DNA from: Macquaria australasica | Lineage: Eukaryota > Chordata > Actinopteri > Centrarchiformes > Percichthyidae | Assembly (NCBI GenBank): GCA_005408345.1 | Contig: SEMN01000017.1 | Span: forward strand, 1,302,001 to 1,366,000 | DNA: 64,000 nucleotides | Reading direction: 5' to 3' | In this document: piece after piece, positions 1-13,620 of the stretch | How positions within the stretch are numbered: the stretch's first letter is position 1 | Layout: every line of letters starts with the position of its first letter | Translations under genes and position numbers: made by a program | The notes under the pieces: generated by a model | Told to the model about the DNA's origin: nothing | Seen by the model: the letters and a program-made list of their open reading frames with translations, nothing else | Database searches by the model: none

Positions 1-711
1 AACGCATAATAAATACGCTCTACAATATATGTTATCTCAACACTTCTGTCAACTGTTGGCAGCAGCAGCCCTCCCCTAATTGTGCTGCCATACTGGACAA
101 AATGAGTGCTGCTTCATTTGATCACGACTGGGGGGAATACGAAACAAGTGAAACCCCAGACTTGTTTTGGTGTGTCAGGACGAGTTGGTCCCTCTAGCCT
201 CTCTGAAACTCAATCGCTTCTAAGTCTTCTGATCATAGATTTGAGACAGAAGTGGGAAAAAGTGACCGAGAAAGTCATCTCCTCAAATGAGAAGATGTGA
301 TCGGCTTCTAACGACTCTCTTGTCGGCTGTATTTGACTAAAGTGCGAGGTGAAGCGGTGCTTATCAGTAAAGTAAGTCTGCCCGCGATGTATTATTAACA
401 GGTGAACAGGCGAGGGTTTGCTTGGCTAAAAAGGACTTAAGCGACGTGGGAGCGACACTGTCAATCTTAGCCTTCCTCTGAGAGTCAATTAGGTGATAAA
501 CAGCACTACATGTCTTTGGCAGTGGGGAGAAGGCTGATAGGCTGTCCCATGGATGTCCTGGGGCAAGGTAAACTGACAGTACAGCTTTGCCATCAGGGAT
601 GGAGGCAGAGAGAACAATGTGCAACTGGCCCTGTAACTTGAGAGAGCAGGCTATGTGTGTTTTAAGTCGACATGCATGTGTGTGTGTGCGTGCATTATGT
701 GCTGGCTTTTT

Positions 712-715
<4 letters not shown>

Positions 716-766
<51 letters not shown>
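716..766. repeat. (TG)n microsatellite, about 25 units
   Basis: An uninterrupted TG run; a long perfect repeat and likely to be length-polymorphic. Confidence 0.95.
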
Positions 767-770
<4 letters not shown>

Positions 771-1079
771 CTGCTCAGCTGACTGAGCTGAAGAAACTGT
801 GTGGTAATGATGCTTCTCCAAGAGAAATCAGTTTGGATGGTAATACTGATGCTGGTAAAAACGATGATGGTAGTGACGGGGATGGCTGTGAATATTGATT
901 AGTCATTGTTCTATCTCAACACGTTTGTATTTACTGCTCCAAATGTACATGAATGTGTTCAATATAAACAGTGAATTGCGCAGAAATATGTTTATGCACA
1001 TGTTGATACTGTAGGCATGTGTGAATATTTTTATGCATTGGTTTTCACGAGTGAAAGAAAATGTAAATGGGGAATAGTC

Positions 1080-1450
1080 ATTATGCACAATACATTCTGT
1101 ATGCAATATACATTTTCAATATAACGCGTGTGTGTGATACAGTAAACAGCTTTTACTTGTTTATATTTAGTTTGTGTTGTCATGTCACAAAGTAGGTCTG
1201 TCAAAAGCATGATTACATGCTCATTAAGTATGTAGATCCTCAGGTCATACATAGCAGTCCTTTTTATAAGAACACATTAAATATACAGAAGCAGTGAATA
1301 TTATCAGAATTGCATTATGTGTGTTCCTGGTACAATGGTTTTCCAACAATGTATATTTAGCCAGCATGGTAAAGCCACAATGTGGCTCAGTTGAGGGAAT
1401 TATTATGTGCTCATTAAGCATATAGATATTCAGGTCGTACACCAACAGTG
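1080..1450. repeat. Ancient tandem duplication, about 190-bp unit, two copies
   Basis: Bases 1214-1252 (TGCTCATTAAGTATGTAGAT.. then CAGGTCATAC) recur at 1404-1442 (TGCTCATTAAGCATATAGAT.. then CAGGTCGTAC), offset by 190. Upstream words such as TATATTTAG and GTGTGT keep nearly the same spacing in both copies, so the whole unit is duplicated and diverged. It has no coding value; the similar minus-strand frames are a by-product. Confidence 0.7.
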
Positions 1451-4400
1451 GCTTTTTTCATATAATTAAGTGTGTCAATATAATGAGATAATATTCTAAT
1501 GTCTTCTTTCTCCATGTCATTTAATTCATGCTCAATACTAAGCTGGAAAAAAAAAGGCTCAGCAGATGAATTTTAATGAGTGGTTAGCCATTATTACCCT
1601 CATTATTTTCCAATTAGCAAACTGTACACCACATCAGCACAGCACAGAAAGATCAACTACTGTACCATACCATAATACATGTCCTCTCTTATCTGTAAAT
1701 AACAAGAAACTCAATACCGGGCAGTAAAAGACTCCACAAAGGATAGATCATTGTGAGTGCACTGCATGTGAAACAATTCCATCGAGCTGGGATAAAATGC
1801 ATTAAAGATAATGAAGGCTATGGTAGCCCATACCAAGAGCCATCCAAGGCAAGGAATACGCATAGAAAATAACAATATCTGAATTAGTAGCATTAATTCT
1901 ACAGCATGACAGATAAAACCAAATAGAAATATCAAGAGCAGGAACTGAAAACCGACCCTGCATGTTTTTATCTTTATAATGGCAACAGGCTGGTTTGACT
2001 TGTCACAGTGAATTAGCAAAGGAATGTGTTTGTGATTTAAACAGAGAGATCTAAGTTAAAGGATGTTGTGAGCGAACAACCCCTCACAAGCTACAGAAAG
2101 TCTGACGCCTGGTCAGATACAAAGTATGGCACGGAGGCCGAATAATTGACTCACCAGAAAAAGTAAAAATAAATACCAACACTGAGCTGCAAAGCCTGGA
2201 AACGACTGCAAATTGAAGAAAGATATTTGACACAATCTTTTGAAAATAATTTCTCTCCTTATTATGTGTAATGCATCTCCACAAGTGTTCTAATGGCTTC
2301 AGATCTTGGTACGTGTGCCGGGCATTTTAACAACAAAATGTATTTCTATTAATTCAGGAATAAAGAAATTGCGTCTTCTTTAGTGTTCACAACCAGAAGG
2401 AGGTTGTACATTATTATGTGATGATGGGCTGTATTGTAAGTATAGTAAGAGCGCCACCCATCTCTGCTCAGTGCTATTGCAGCCCTCCGTTCCGATGAAC
2501 ACGCCCTCGCACAGCAGCCATTTTCAGTTGAACCACATCTGCGTGGTGTTTGACCTATTTTCTGCCATCTTGCCTTGTATGTGTAAAAGAAAAAAAATAC
2601 AAACGGTGTCACTGAATTTCAGTCGGCTCAGTTATTTTGGGCCAAAAAAGAGCCGTCTTCGGGCGCATATGTAGCGTGAAATGCAGGTGGCGGAGGAGTG
2701 ACACTGTCAGCTCGTTTTCTCCACCTTGTCTGTCGGTCGCGGAGCATAAGAGCTGGTTGGCTAGACAGGCGGGGGCTATGGGGTCATTGTGTGTGTACGG
2801 AGAGATGCGCTGAGTGAATAACCTTCCCTGGTAACAGCTGTCAGATTCACCAGAGCAGAGCAGAGGACAGAAGAGCAGGCCCAACCAGGCCCAACCCAGA
2901 CACAAGACTGATAGGGGTGGATGGCAGAGGGGGTGGGCGTGGGCTGGACTGTCTGCCAGCATCGAATGCTGGGCTCAAGGGTTTTTGATGGGTGGCCACA
3001 CCGAGCCTCTTGACGGGGGTCTCAGCACCCAGGCAGCTTATTGTTTAACACATTGCTCATCTCTTTTATTCCCCCCAATGCAGATTCCATGCACAGCAGT
3101 GCAGAGCACACAGGCCCAACAGTGGGCCGGGACGCCGCCTTTGTTGAGGTGTCAGTCGCCAGGGCAGCGTCTCAGCATGGTTCACCACTGGGCATGACAG
3201 GGGATGCAGACCCCATGAAGGGGGATTAGCACCACACCTATTGTCTGAGATGCTGGATTTGGCTGCATGGCTATTCAACGACTGTATTTCTATTCTTTGG
3301 CACTTGACAGGGACGCTCAGCGGCCCCACTTTTGTTCCGCTGCAGTATCAGAATGTGTTCGTGTCATGCCCCCAGCCGAAGCCCTTATTATCTCAGTTGA
3401 CATGACGAGGAAAGGTGCGATGGTAGATGCTGTTATTGCTGTCTGCTGCCTGACCTGCAGGTTAGGGTGTTTTTTTAATGGGTTAGGTAGAAGCTTGCTT
3501 CTCATGTATAATTTACTGTTGATTCTGTTAACGCTGAAAGGAGAGCATGTTGACCGAGACTTAACCTATGGGGGTTCGGTCGGATTTGATGTTATGAATA
3601 CAAAATTAAGGGATTTTTTGGGGGGGTTTGTTGGTTTTGTTTTATTTGCACTCTTTTATCATTCAAATCAAATCTCATCCATTTTGTTTTACATGGAGTG
3701 CTTTGAATAAATCACACAATTTCCAACTGACAGATCATTGCTGTTAGTTGACCATTAATGTATAGTCATGTATAGAATGTATTTTAGAAGTCACTGCAAA
3801 AATGTGACCTTATGTGACTTTGGTGTGAATTTGTCCTAATTTTGCATGACCAATAATTGTGAATATATAAAATTATACAAAGATCATTAAATTAAATACA
3901 ATTAATCAAAACAAAAAAAACAGATTATTTCAAATGTGTGGAGGTGTGACTGTGTATATCTTTAGTCTGACAAAAAAAAATCCCACATAAATCTTGAGAC
4001 ATTTCTTAAATAAAAACAATATCTGCACTTTGCTTCCATTCAGCTGAGAACAATGCAGTAATGGATGTTTAGTATACCTCACTGTGTACAGTGTTTCAGA
4101 GGCCAAAAACCTCTGCCCAGCCCCACAGTACTCATTTCTATGTTGAGAGAGCAGTTTGGGCGGTAAAGCACTGTGGAAAATAGTGATGGATGGCTCCTTG
4201 GTCTCTCATAGAATAGAGAGGCAGTGGAAGTTTTTTCTTTTTTCTTTTTTAGATTAAGGCAGCAGCTCAAGGAGATACGGGCTTACAGTAAATGTTTTTT
4301 TTCCCCTGCTGTGCTGCCTGAAAAAGCTTTTCAACTTCAGAATTTCTTACATTTTTGGCATTTGGGGCCACTCTCATGCAAACTCTATTACTGCAACATG

Positions 4401-6090
4401 CTCGCTCCATTCAACTCAACCGTTGCGTCTTCAAAGATAAAGCATATATAGGTTGCCTGAAATCTTCCTCAGCTCTTGACTCATTATTTCAGACAATAAA
4501 CACTGAGTAATTTGGAAAATTTCCCCCTGCTCAGATATAGAAAAACACTTTCACATGCAAACAAATTATGTGATCGCTCTGCAATTGTGCAAGCACTGCC
4601 AAAGCATGCTCCAATGTTGATGATACAGTAAACAAAACTCCATTGTGACTTCATCCGGACAGAATTGCAGACATATGCTTCACTGTACACTATCCTGGTC
4701 TGAATGTTCCCCCCTCAGCTCTGTTTATCAAAAGATTTTCCACATACCTTTCCAGGAGATGTTGAAATAAAGAGACGAGAAAATCCCGCAAAGCACAGGT
4801 TCTTTGCCGAGGAGCAATCCCCAGACAAAAGAAGCCCCATACCTCAGAAGTACCACAAGTGCTGAAATTGATATTTCTATTACCAGCTATTACAAACAAA
4901 GTTGCTTTACAACTGCTTCTCATTTATGGGGATTAAGAGGAAACACTCGGAGAAGAGTGCGTAGAGAATGCCATCTTTGTTTTTGTTTTTCTCCCTCATC
5001 TCTCCCCCTTGCCGTAGTGTTGATGTCACTGGAAGGTGAGCAACTGGGTCATGGGTAGCTCAGAGGTTGTGGAGGTTTTACTGGCCTTGATCCCTGTCAG
5101 GCAGCCATAATGAGGAGGTTCCGCTTTTCCCATCAGCTGGGAGTAATGGACGCCATAAAGGCCTTGATTACAGCTTCTGCAGAACACTCCTCCACGTGGC
5201 AGAGTGACTCTTGAACAGCTTCAATCATCTGTCTGGCTCATATACAACCTGCCATCTCCTCAATGTATTTTGTCAATGTATATCACTTGTAGTCCCGCTA
5301 CTCCTTAGACATGCCAAGTTAAACTATAATGTAAAGCACTTAAAATGTTCAAACATGTTCTCCCATGACACAGGCTAATAGCTTTCTGAGCTGTCACATG
5401 AAGTGCTAATGTTGTTTCGCCTCCTGGAAATTCAGCTTCTTCAAGGAAATTTAACATAAAAACAATACATTAGTATATAATCTTACTTGCTTGTGATTTG
5501 TTTCAGATTTTAGTCATCAAAAAAAATATATATATATTTTGCCAAACACATTAAATGCAGTAGAGACAAAAATATAAAAAAGTACTCTTTCGAATCACAC
5601 AAAGGCGAGACGGCCCCATGGTTGTGCCTGAATCTGTACAGTCAACCTGCTAAACATTGATCTCTCTCTAGCCAGGCTGAAAGAAAAAAAAACACTATTG
5701 TGCACATTTACCTGTTAGACAGAACGTCATGTTGTCTTGTTAAAGCCCCAGTCTATGACAGCAGGGTGACTCCCCCTGTTGAAACAATGTCACTCCATCA
5801 CAGGTGGTGCCGATACAGTGATTTACTGGGTTCAAAATCTAGATTTTTTTTCACACTTGCTATTTATTCTCTGTAGTTGCATACAAATAATGCCTATACA
5901 CATTTTAGGATATATTGATAATGTTACTTAATACATAAATCAAATTAGAATTTAAAAAATGTTAATTAAAACTTTTAACGGTATATAATTATACATAAAG
6001 TTTAGACAGCAAAATAAATTCCAGCTTGCTCTGTATCGCTAAGAGGATAATATAAGTGTGGTAAAGGGGGCCAGGCAGGGGAAGATTTCT
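1451..6090. other. Non-coding stretch, no gene seen
   Basis: Mostly AT-rich sequence with A- or T-runs. A more GC-balanced patch at about 2450-3300 contains longer open frames but no exon with convincing splice borders and no recognisable protein motif. Confidence 0.6.
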
Positions 6091-6370
6091 CCAACGTCAT
6101 TTGGGCAGCCACAACAGAGTGTGGGCGGTGACCAGACATGGCAGAAATCTGGAAGAGGTGTCCCACGTTGTGTAGGTCGCCTCCAATTCACTGGATCACC
6201 ATGTTCATTTACAATCAGCCCCGTAATTAAGGGGAACCAACCCAGAAATTATCAATCAGTTAATTACTGGGGTGCTGCAAAACAAATCCAGCTCCTGATT
6301 GAAGCCCACAGGCTGCCCTTACGAGATGCTGCCGTCATCCAAATGAAACCAGAAAGGCTTGGGAATTGAC
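6091..6370. promoter_or_regulatory. Candidate conserved non-coding element with homeodomain sites
   Basis: A non-repetitive, compositionally balanced stretch in AT-rich surroundings. It contains a near-palindrome CCCCGTAATTAAGGGG (6219-6234), an ATCAATCA word (6251-6258, PBX/HOX-like) and TTAATTA (6260-6266). Such clusters are common in vertebrate developmental enhancers, but conservation cannot be judged from one sequence. Confidence 0.3.
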
Positions 6371-9300
6371 CAACAAAAAAACAATGCCCATTTGTCATTC
6401 AGTGTGGCAGCTCTGTGTGTAGCAGATATTTAAAAATATTTCTTACCTTTTTATATTTTTATATATCCTTAAAATATAATGTCCTAATATTTTTAAAGCA
6501 GCCCAGTTTAGCTTAGATTGGCCTTTTTGAGCCTTTTAAAATTATTTTTAGGTTGAGGTGAAATTTTAATTCACCTTTTGATTTACAGTGTTGTACCCAT
6601 GGCTTGGCAACTATCCAGGTTTAAAGCACTGATGTATGTTTTTGCAGTTGTGCAGCCAGTCGCACAATAAATATGTCACAAGACATGTAACAGTAACATG
6701 TAACCAGCTATTAACTCCCCAATGACTAGGAAATGGAGAAGTAATTCAGTTGTGGAATGCCATGTTTAGTGGTCTCCTTGTGCTTGAAAATTGTACAGTA
6801 GGAAAATACTTACACTGTGTAAAAAAAAAAGAAAAAAAAAAAAAAAAGGCAAATAGTCTTGAAGCTTGGTTGGAAAAACTCGGTATTTATTTCACTTTAG
6901 TGGTAGAAAAGGGGGATGCAAAAAATATACTGTGCACACAAATGCACACACACTTATAGTATGAGAGCTGTGAATCTTTTCCCTCAAATGTCTATTCCTT
7001 GTTATATTTTTCTTTCTCAAACATCACACACTCATTATTTTATGACCTGTTTTATTTACTCACTAAATCGCATACAATTGCATTAAATCCCAAAACAATT
7101 ATTTTGCTGTTTTATGCATTTTCCATTACATTTAATGCAGTTAATATATATTCTATGCATCCAGCACAAGCATTTGTAAACACTCCCCAGCTGGAAACTC
7201 TGCACACCACAGTGCTTATTGTGATTCACTTAACTTTGTTTTTCCCCATATGGAAAGAGAAGGGCCTATAAATTGCTTGACTCAGGACCTCTATTTCCCA
7301 TCAATACATTTCCTCTGCCCCCTCCAGGCACTGGAGCATCAAAATGCATAACAATCCCCTGATAGTGTCAGCAACCCACAGCTCATCTCTAAAGTAAATG
7401 CTGGCCAGATAGAATTAAAGGCAAGGTCCTGTGTTTTTCTTGGCAAAAACACTTTCATGACTTCACAAGAGACGGAAACAAGAAGGAAGAAAAAGCAGCT
7501 TCAGTCCAGCAGATGACAACTCATCAGGCATCTACTCTATGTGAAAATGCTATATCTTAGATAGGGCCCTGCGCAATAATAGATCTTGTATTAGAGCCAC
7601 TTCCAATCTATCTGGCCTCCACATATATTATGATAAAACCTGTCATTACCAACAGAAGAATATTTCCTCATATTGGCTTTAGATTCAGTGTTGCTTTGAT
7701 TGTTTTTCTTTCCTTTTCATTTTTCTTACTGCTGTTTCTCTTTAGTCATGTCTTGTAATTGGTTTCCTCGTTGCTTCTCTGAGCATAATGCAGATTGCAC
7801 AGTGCCACAGATCTGTGCTTGCTCCGACTTGTTTGAAGTGACCCCATAGCCGGTGATTTCAAGATGTTTTCTGGGAGCTGCATCCAAACAGGGATGCAGC
7901 AGGAACAGGGTCCTCTGCTGGTGGCAGGAAGATTGGAATGAGACTGGAGAGGCCAAATCACCAAATCTGGGCCCAGGGTTTTTTGGCAGGCAGCAGAGTG
8001 TGAAATTTACAGAATTTCTTATGTTGGTTGTGCAGCTGCCTCTGTGCCTGTACCACGGTATTGTCAGACAGTAGCTCTGAGAGAAGACCAGAGGGCTGGA
8101 TAGAGGAAGTGGAAGAATTCAGACGTGATGTTTTGCCAGCTTTTGTACAAAATACTACAATGCAGATAGGATGGCAGAATTGGTAGGTGACATTGATTTT
8201 TCTATGTACGATAGGACTTCAGTGGCAACATTTTGGCTGGTTAAATTGTTTTTATTATTTTTAGTCTTTCAATTACTTTTGCAGTTCTATAGATGTAGCT
8301 AATAGTACAAAGGAAAAGAGACAGTTTGAAAAACCATTAAATGCGGAGTAGCAAGAATCAAAGACGAGCACAAACCAAAAAATAGTTGCAGTGCTTTTTT
8401 TTCTTTGCTCCGTTTTACCCTGTTTTCCTTTTCTGTCTCCTTGTCTCAACCCAAAGCCACTTATATTTACATGGCAAAGAGGTGGAAGTGCTGCAGCATG
8501 CCTAATTTGCAGCAGGCCCCATGTTTTCTTTACAAATTGCAGTCACATATCATTTAGTTTCCCTGTATTATTGCAAAGAAAAACAATCAGAAAACCTCAA
8601 ATGGGGGCCACCGTACACTGATCTCATCCCTGGCTCCGGCTTCCCTCCCAGTTCATCTCACTAACTGTGTCTGCCTCTGCCAGGATCTGCTGGAACAGAT
8701 GCCTTCTTATTTTGACGGCCTGCTGCTTGCCTCAGTCAGTTGGGCAGCAGGTCACAAATGCTCACATACCCATGAGGACACACACACATCTATGCCGTGA
8801 TGGCTGTGAAGCATGTGTGTTTAACTTACTGGTTGTTTAAGTAAGCTGAGAAGAATCCCCTCAGGTGATTAGTTCATTTGCAAGTCCCCGGCTGTGGAGG
8901 CTAGTACAGGCCCGCTGCCCCACTCTCTGCCTTTGCCTTTCTCTGTTTAGCCCTTACTCTCTTTCTGTCTTATTCTTTTTCGCTAGCAGCCTTGCTTGCT
9001 CCATCCTCTTTTCTCTTTTCCGCCCTCTGTTCTGCTGTTTGTTTGTGTTTCTCTGGACTCTGAGGGAGGAGAAGGAGACAGAAAGAGAGCAAGAAAAAGG
9101 AGAAAAAAAGAAAACTAAGGGAGAAATGTTAAGCCATCTAGAGTAATAGCGCCGGCCTTTGTCCTGCACTCATTACTTTCGCTTTGATTACAATCTGGAG
9201 CAGCTCAAGTTACCCTAATTCGGCCGGCTGAGGCTCTGGCTGAAATTGTGCTGCGCTGAGTGATGGTTGAATTGAAGCTGCCAGGGGGGTCAGCACTGGA

Positions 9301-11270
9301 TCGGGTGTGGAAAGAAGAAATCATAATAATAATAAAATAAATAAATAAAAATGCAAAACAAAGGCAATATCTGTGGTCATAATGTGACAAACGTGCAGCA
9401 TCATAAGAAACACGATCTCCGATTAAATTTCAGACCCATCTAGCATGGAAGAGATGTAAACGATGAGACCAACCGTGTAATTCCTTCAGGGACACTTTCA
9501 TGCCAACGGGACGTCTTGTTTATGCCAGAATGAGAATGTTGAGAAATGGTCTCGGTGTTGCACAGCGCTGAGTGGATGGAAGAGTAGGCAGGCATGCTGG
9601 GATTCTCTGGCCAGTGACGGTAGTACCATGGGAGGGGAATGAGTGCTGAGGACGCCGCCTCAGGGCCAACCACCACTAGACACTAAGCACTGCCGAGGCC
9701 CGGTCCCCGTGTAGCGCTAATCACAACCCCCTGCTCCTTCCATCTGTTCTCCATCAGCGGCCTAACAGTACCACTCCACCGCTTTACCTCTATCCACCCT
9801 GCATCCTCTTCCCTTCTGGCTATCGCTCTCACTGTCTCTTAACCCTCTGTAGCTGGACTCTCCCTCCTTTTTTGTTTTTAGATTTTTCCCTGGCTGGCAT
9901 TTCTTTACCCTGTACTTCTGAGGATGCAGGATTTGTTACAGCTAGCTGAGGGCAGAGGCTTTAACCTTTTCACCCTGAATATTAGTGTGTTTTCATTTTT
10001 TTTGGCTCCTGCAGCCAAACTAAAACACATACAGTATATACAACACAACACACTGATCCCAAAAAGTTTCATGCACTCTGTCTCTGTCACACTTTTTATT
10101 TTCCCTCCCACACAATGTTTCTCAATTAACGTCCCTTTTGCCTTCTAGTCACAGCACGTAATCTGGTAGAGATGGCAGAAAGTGTCATCAGACAGATGTG
10201 AGTTTTCTAACTACGACACTGCAGTCACTTCAATTACTAGCCTGGTTCACAGTTGTACTATAGCTATGCTGATTTTTGCTGCCCTTAATGATCAGATTAA
10301 AGTTACTAATTAAAAAAAGGAAGAAAAAAAAAGAAGAAAAAAAAACAATATTACGAGCTGCCCTAACGCTTCTCTGGGCGGTGATGAGTGAGGGCAAAGT
10401 TATTATTCTTTTGATCTCCTGCGGTGTAGGGGAAAGACGGCAGACATTCAAAGCAGCATGACGTTTGGTGTTTGTTATTTCTTTTTTACTTTTTTTAATT
10501 CCTGGGCCTGAGATTTATGGCTTGATAAGTGCCTCGAACTTTTCTTTTTTTCAAATGGGGATAATTTAAATACACCTCACAGTCAGAGAGAGCTTTTCTC
10601 TCTCTTTCTCTCAGCCTCCTGTTCATGCTGTTCATCTGTTTCTCTCGGTCTTGCTGTGTTGCTCTGGTTTTTCCTATTCTGCTTTTTTTTTCAGCCAGGG
10701 GTTTTCCTTGCTATCTGTACCATAGTGGACGTGATTTTAAAGTTTTTATTATTATTAGGATTTACTATACCTCTACACGTTTTAATGCAATTCAACCTCC
10801 TGTTTTTAGAAATACATGAGATGCCCACCGTGTTTCTTTCTCTAATGTATTTAAGCTTTTAAGTCATGTTCATAAGCTCATGTATTCTCACTCGTGGAAA
10901 AAAATGTCTCACACAGCATTCTGGCTGTAAATAAAACATGTTTGAGGCCAAGAAAATGACCCACATACACAGACATGCTCTCCTACTGTGCATTTAATCC
11001 ATTTCACCCACTTGCCTCAGATTTTAACAACTCTGTCAGAACTTTTGGCCTTTTCTTTTTTTTTTTTTACAGAGCAAGTGTATGTTACACATGGATGTAG
11101 GTCAGAAAATATTGGTCAGAAAATATTTCTCATAGATTTTCCATACTTTTCCATCTCGCCCAGGAGCTTCCGGTGGTGGTGCCCACCAAGCTATCGGCGG
11201 ACGGCACTTCCTCATTCAGCCATTACATCATTTGTTTCTATTTCCTGTCAAGCGTGACTGCTCGACAGCC
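6371..11270. other. Non-coding stretch, no gene seen
   Basis: AT-rich with poly-A near 6822-6847. A short exon-like patch at 8684-8750 has a good acceptor but a weak donor and is discussed as a finding. Nothing else is supported. Confidence 0.6.
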
Positions 11271-11730
11271 CATCCGTATAATTAAAACGACCTTTAAGCA
11301 ATTTGCTGCTGAGTTTCTAATATTTTTAGCCTGGTCATTATTCCCGATGCACAGATGTGGCATGTCAAGGAGGGAACGTGGGCCTGACAGCATCTCACTC
11401 CTATTGTTCATTTGGGAAAAAATTTGGGTATAGGTAGTCAGGTTGGTGATGGAGCTATTGCCCAATTTATTCATTCAAGTGTCAGTTATACAGACAAATA
11501 TGTGTAGCGCCAATGTGGGGCTGAATTTTGGAGCCGTTACAGCCTGTCAACATAGTGAGAGCACAGTCATTAATCACCATACATTTGATCAGAATGCAGC
11601 AAACCTCTACTGTTTCCTGTGATGGAAGGACAATGGAAGGCTGTGTTAGATCTTGTTCCGCTAATTGGGTTAGTCCAGCTAATGGCCATTTAGATGGCGG
11701 ATAACAGGGAGGCATTTTACTCCACAAATG
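11271..11730. promoter_or_regulatory. Candidate conserved non-coding element with paired YY1-like cores
   Basis: A non-repetitive stretch with TAATTAAAA (11279-11287), several CTAAT words and, at 11685-11700, inverted GCCAT and ATGGC arms running into AGATGGCGG, a YY1-like core. No open frame with plausible splice borders covers it. Enhancer function is inferred only. Confidence 0.25.
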
Positions 11731-13350
11731 TGGTGATGGAAGCAGAAGCTATCATGTATTTGAATTATACTCCAGATAAAAAATAAAAAAAAGCTCACCA
11801 TTTTTGGTAATGCTTGCTCCGGACTTCTTAGATTATAGTGTTGAGTATATTGTGGTAAATTCTACCGTGCAACAGTGGCTTGGTTGTCAGGTAATTATTT
11901 GTATTTAAGTGCCACGGCAGAAAAACCTTCTGCAGGTATTTGTTTTGTTATTTCTTTTATTCTCGCAGTCCATGTGTGGTAGGTTTGACAGTTTTTGTAG
12001 AAGCTATGCAGGAAAGTGTGTAGAGTGGAAATCAGGAATGCCACAAGTGGTTTATAATTTGAGCAAAATGCTATATGTGAAATCGCATCACCCGCTTCTC
12101 TGTGTGCCTCACAGTTTCAGCACGCAGAGCATTTTCAAAGAAATGTTACCTCAAACTCGTCTGAGAAGAACAACAGCCCACTGTACAGGGACGTGGGAAT
12201 TGAGAAGGGAATTAAAATTACAATACCTGCATGCCCAGCTGCCCAACTCAAATTGCTTGGCTGTTATATGCTTCTCTGCAATATCCTGCCATTGAGCTCT
12301 GTGCGAGGCCCGCTAATAATGAAGCTGTCTCTGGCGTAAGGATTTCTGTGTGCAGGTCATGAAAATTGGAATGGAGGGAATAGATATGTGACTGTACCGA
12401 CCTAAATGGGCTAAGGGGCTTGCTATTCCCCAACCAAAGTCAACGCTACTGTTTTTGTGGTGTCCAGTGGAAATGACTGCCTGGTTGCTGTGATCACATG
12501 GCCAGCATGAAACTACTAAGAGCAACTCAAAAAGTGAAATAACCCCAATAATATCAGAGCACATCTACCCAGCTCTTTTAGTGTTACTAAAAAAAAAAAA
12601 AAAGAAAGAAAGAGAAAAAAACAAACAAAGACTGGCTGGTGTCCTTGGTTGAGTGTAGCTCTGGGTGGCTCTGGGTGCAGTTTCTGTTTGGCTGCCAGTG
12701 CGGTTTCTGGCCCCGTTGTTTCCTTCCAAATGAGAAAGAAACGTCGTTTGTCCCCACCATGACGGAGCGGTCGCTGAGATGAGGAATAGGCCCACTGCTT
12801 CACACAGACTAACGTGACAGGCTGCATGACATCACTTAGCCAAAATGGATTGCCACTTCAAAATGGGACAGTTCTGCCCAGTGTTAGCAGAGCTCTCACT
12901 GGAAGAAAATAATTGACTCTGAAACGTATTCAATGTATTTTCATTTTGTTTTAGTTCTGGCAGCGGTGTTGTTTTTCTGTGGGTGACAAAGATTAGTTGG
13001 CAGTGTTTGGTATCTTCAGTCTTGGATTTGTGTGGGAAAAGTGAATTAAAGATGAGAATTAAAACTCCCTAATTAGAGCTGTTGACAGTATTTCACGACG
13101 TCCTATGGTGTGCTTAATAACTTGCGTTCAGCTGGATTTCCCAGGTATGATATTTAGCTAGTGAAGATTACCTTGTGACTCCCACAGACTAAATTTAGGG
13201 AAATCATATTGGTTGAAAATTATAAATATTTCAGACCCTGGGGAGGCCAGTAAAAAAAGTTTGACAGGTAGACCAAAGACTGCCAGTGTTAGATTTTTAA
13301 TTCACACCAAGTCAAAATAAAAGCACGGGTGTTTGCTGATTTGCAACGAG
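11731..13350. other. Non-coding stretch, no gene seen
   Basis: Unique-looking sequence with an A-run near 12591. There is no exon, RNA gene or recognisable repeat. Confidence 0.6.
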
Positions 13351-13620
13351 TTAAAAAGGGTTAGTTCATCAAAATTACAAGATATTTCCACACTATCATC
13401 AAGCCATGCAGACAGTCTTGGTTTTATTTGCTGAGGTTTTGAGATATTTACTGCTTAGACTTCTGTTGCCACCCTTTTAAAATATTATATTTGAAAATCT
13501 CATCAACAATGTGTCTTTCCAGAAACAATGTATGGGTTACTTCATATAATCCACAGACCCTGCTGTCAACAGTTTTCGTTAGAAACTATTTTCTAGTGGG
13601 TTTCTCAGAACGTTGGCAAA
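13351..13620. repeat. Dispersed teleost repeat beginning TTAAA..GGGTTAGTTCA
   Basis: The start (GGGTTAGTTCATCAAAATTA) and internal words such as TGTCTTTCCAGAAACAATG, ATAATCCACAGACC and GAAACTATTTTCT match a repeat I recognise as common in teleost genomes. The copy is diverged, and its 3' limit is approximate. It is probably a non-autonomous DNA element. Confidence 0.6.

Noticed and set aside
587..898. 103-residue open frame rich in Cys and Val
   Set aside because: The Cys-Val run is the translation of the TG microsatellite at 716-766; there is no splice context or motif.
11165..11260. Possible exon starting GAGCTTCCGGTGGTGG after CGCCCAG
   Set aside because: It runs without a donor into AT-rich, motif-dense non-coding sequence; a candidate regulatory block explains it better.
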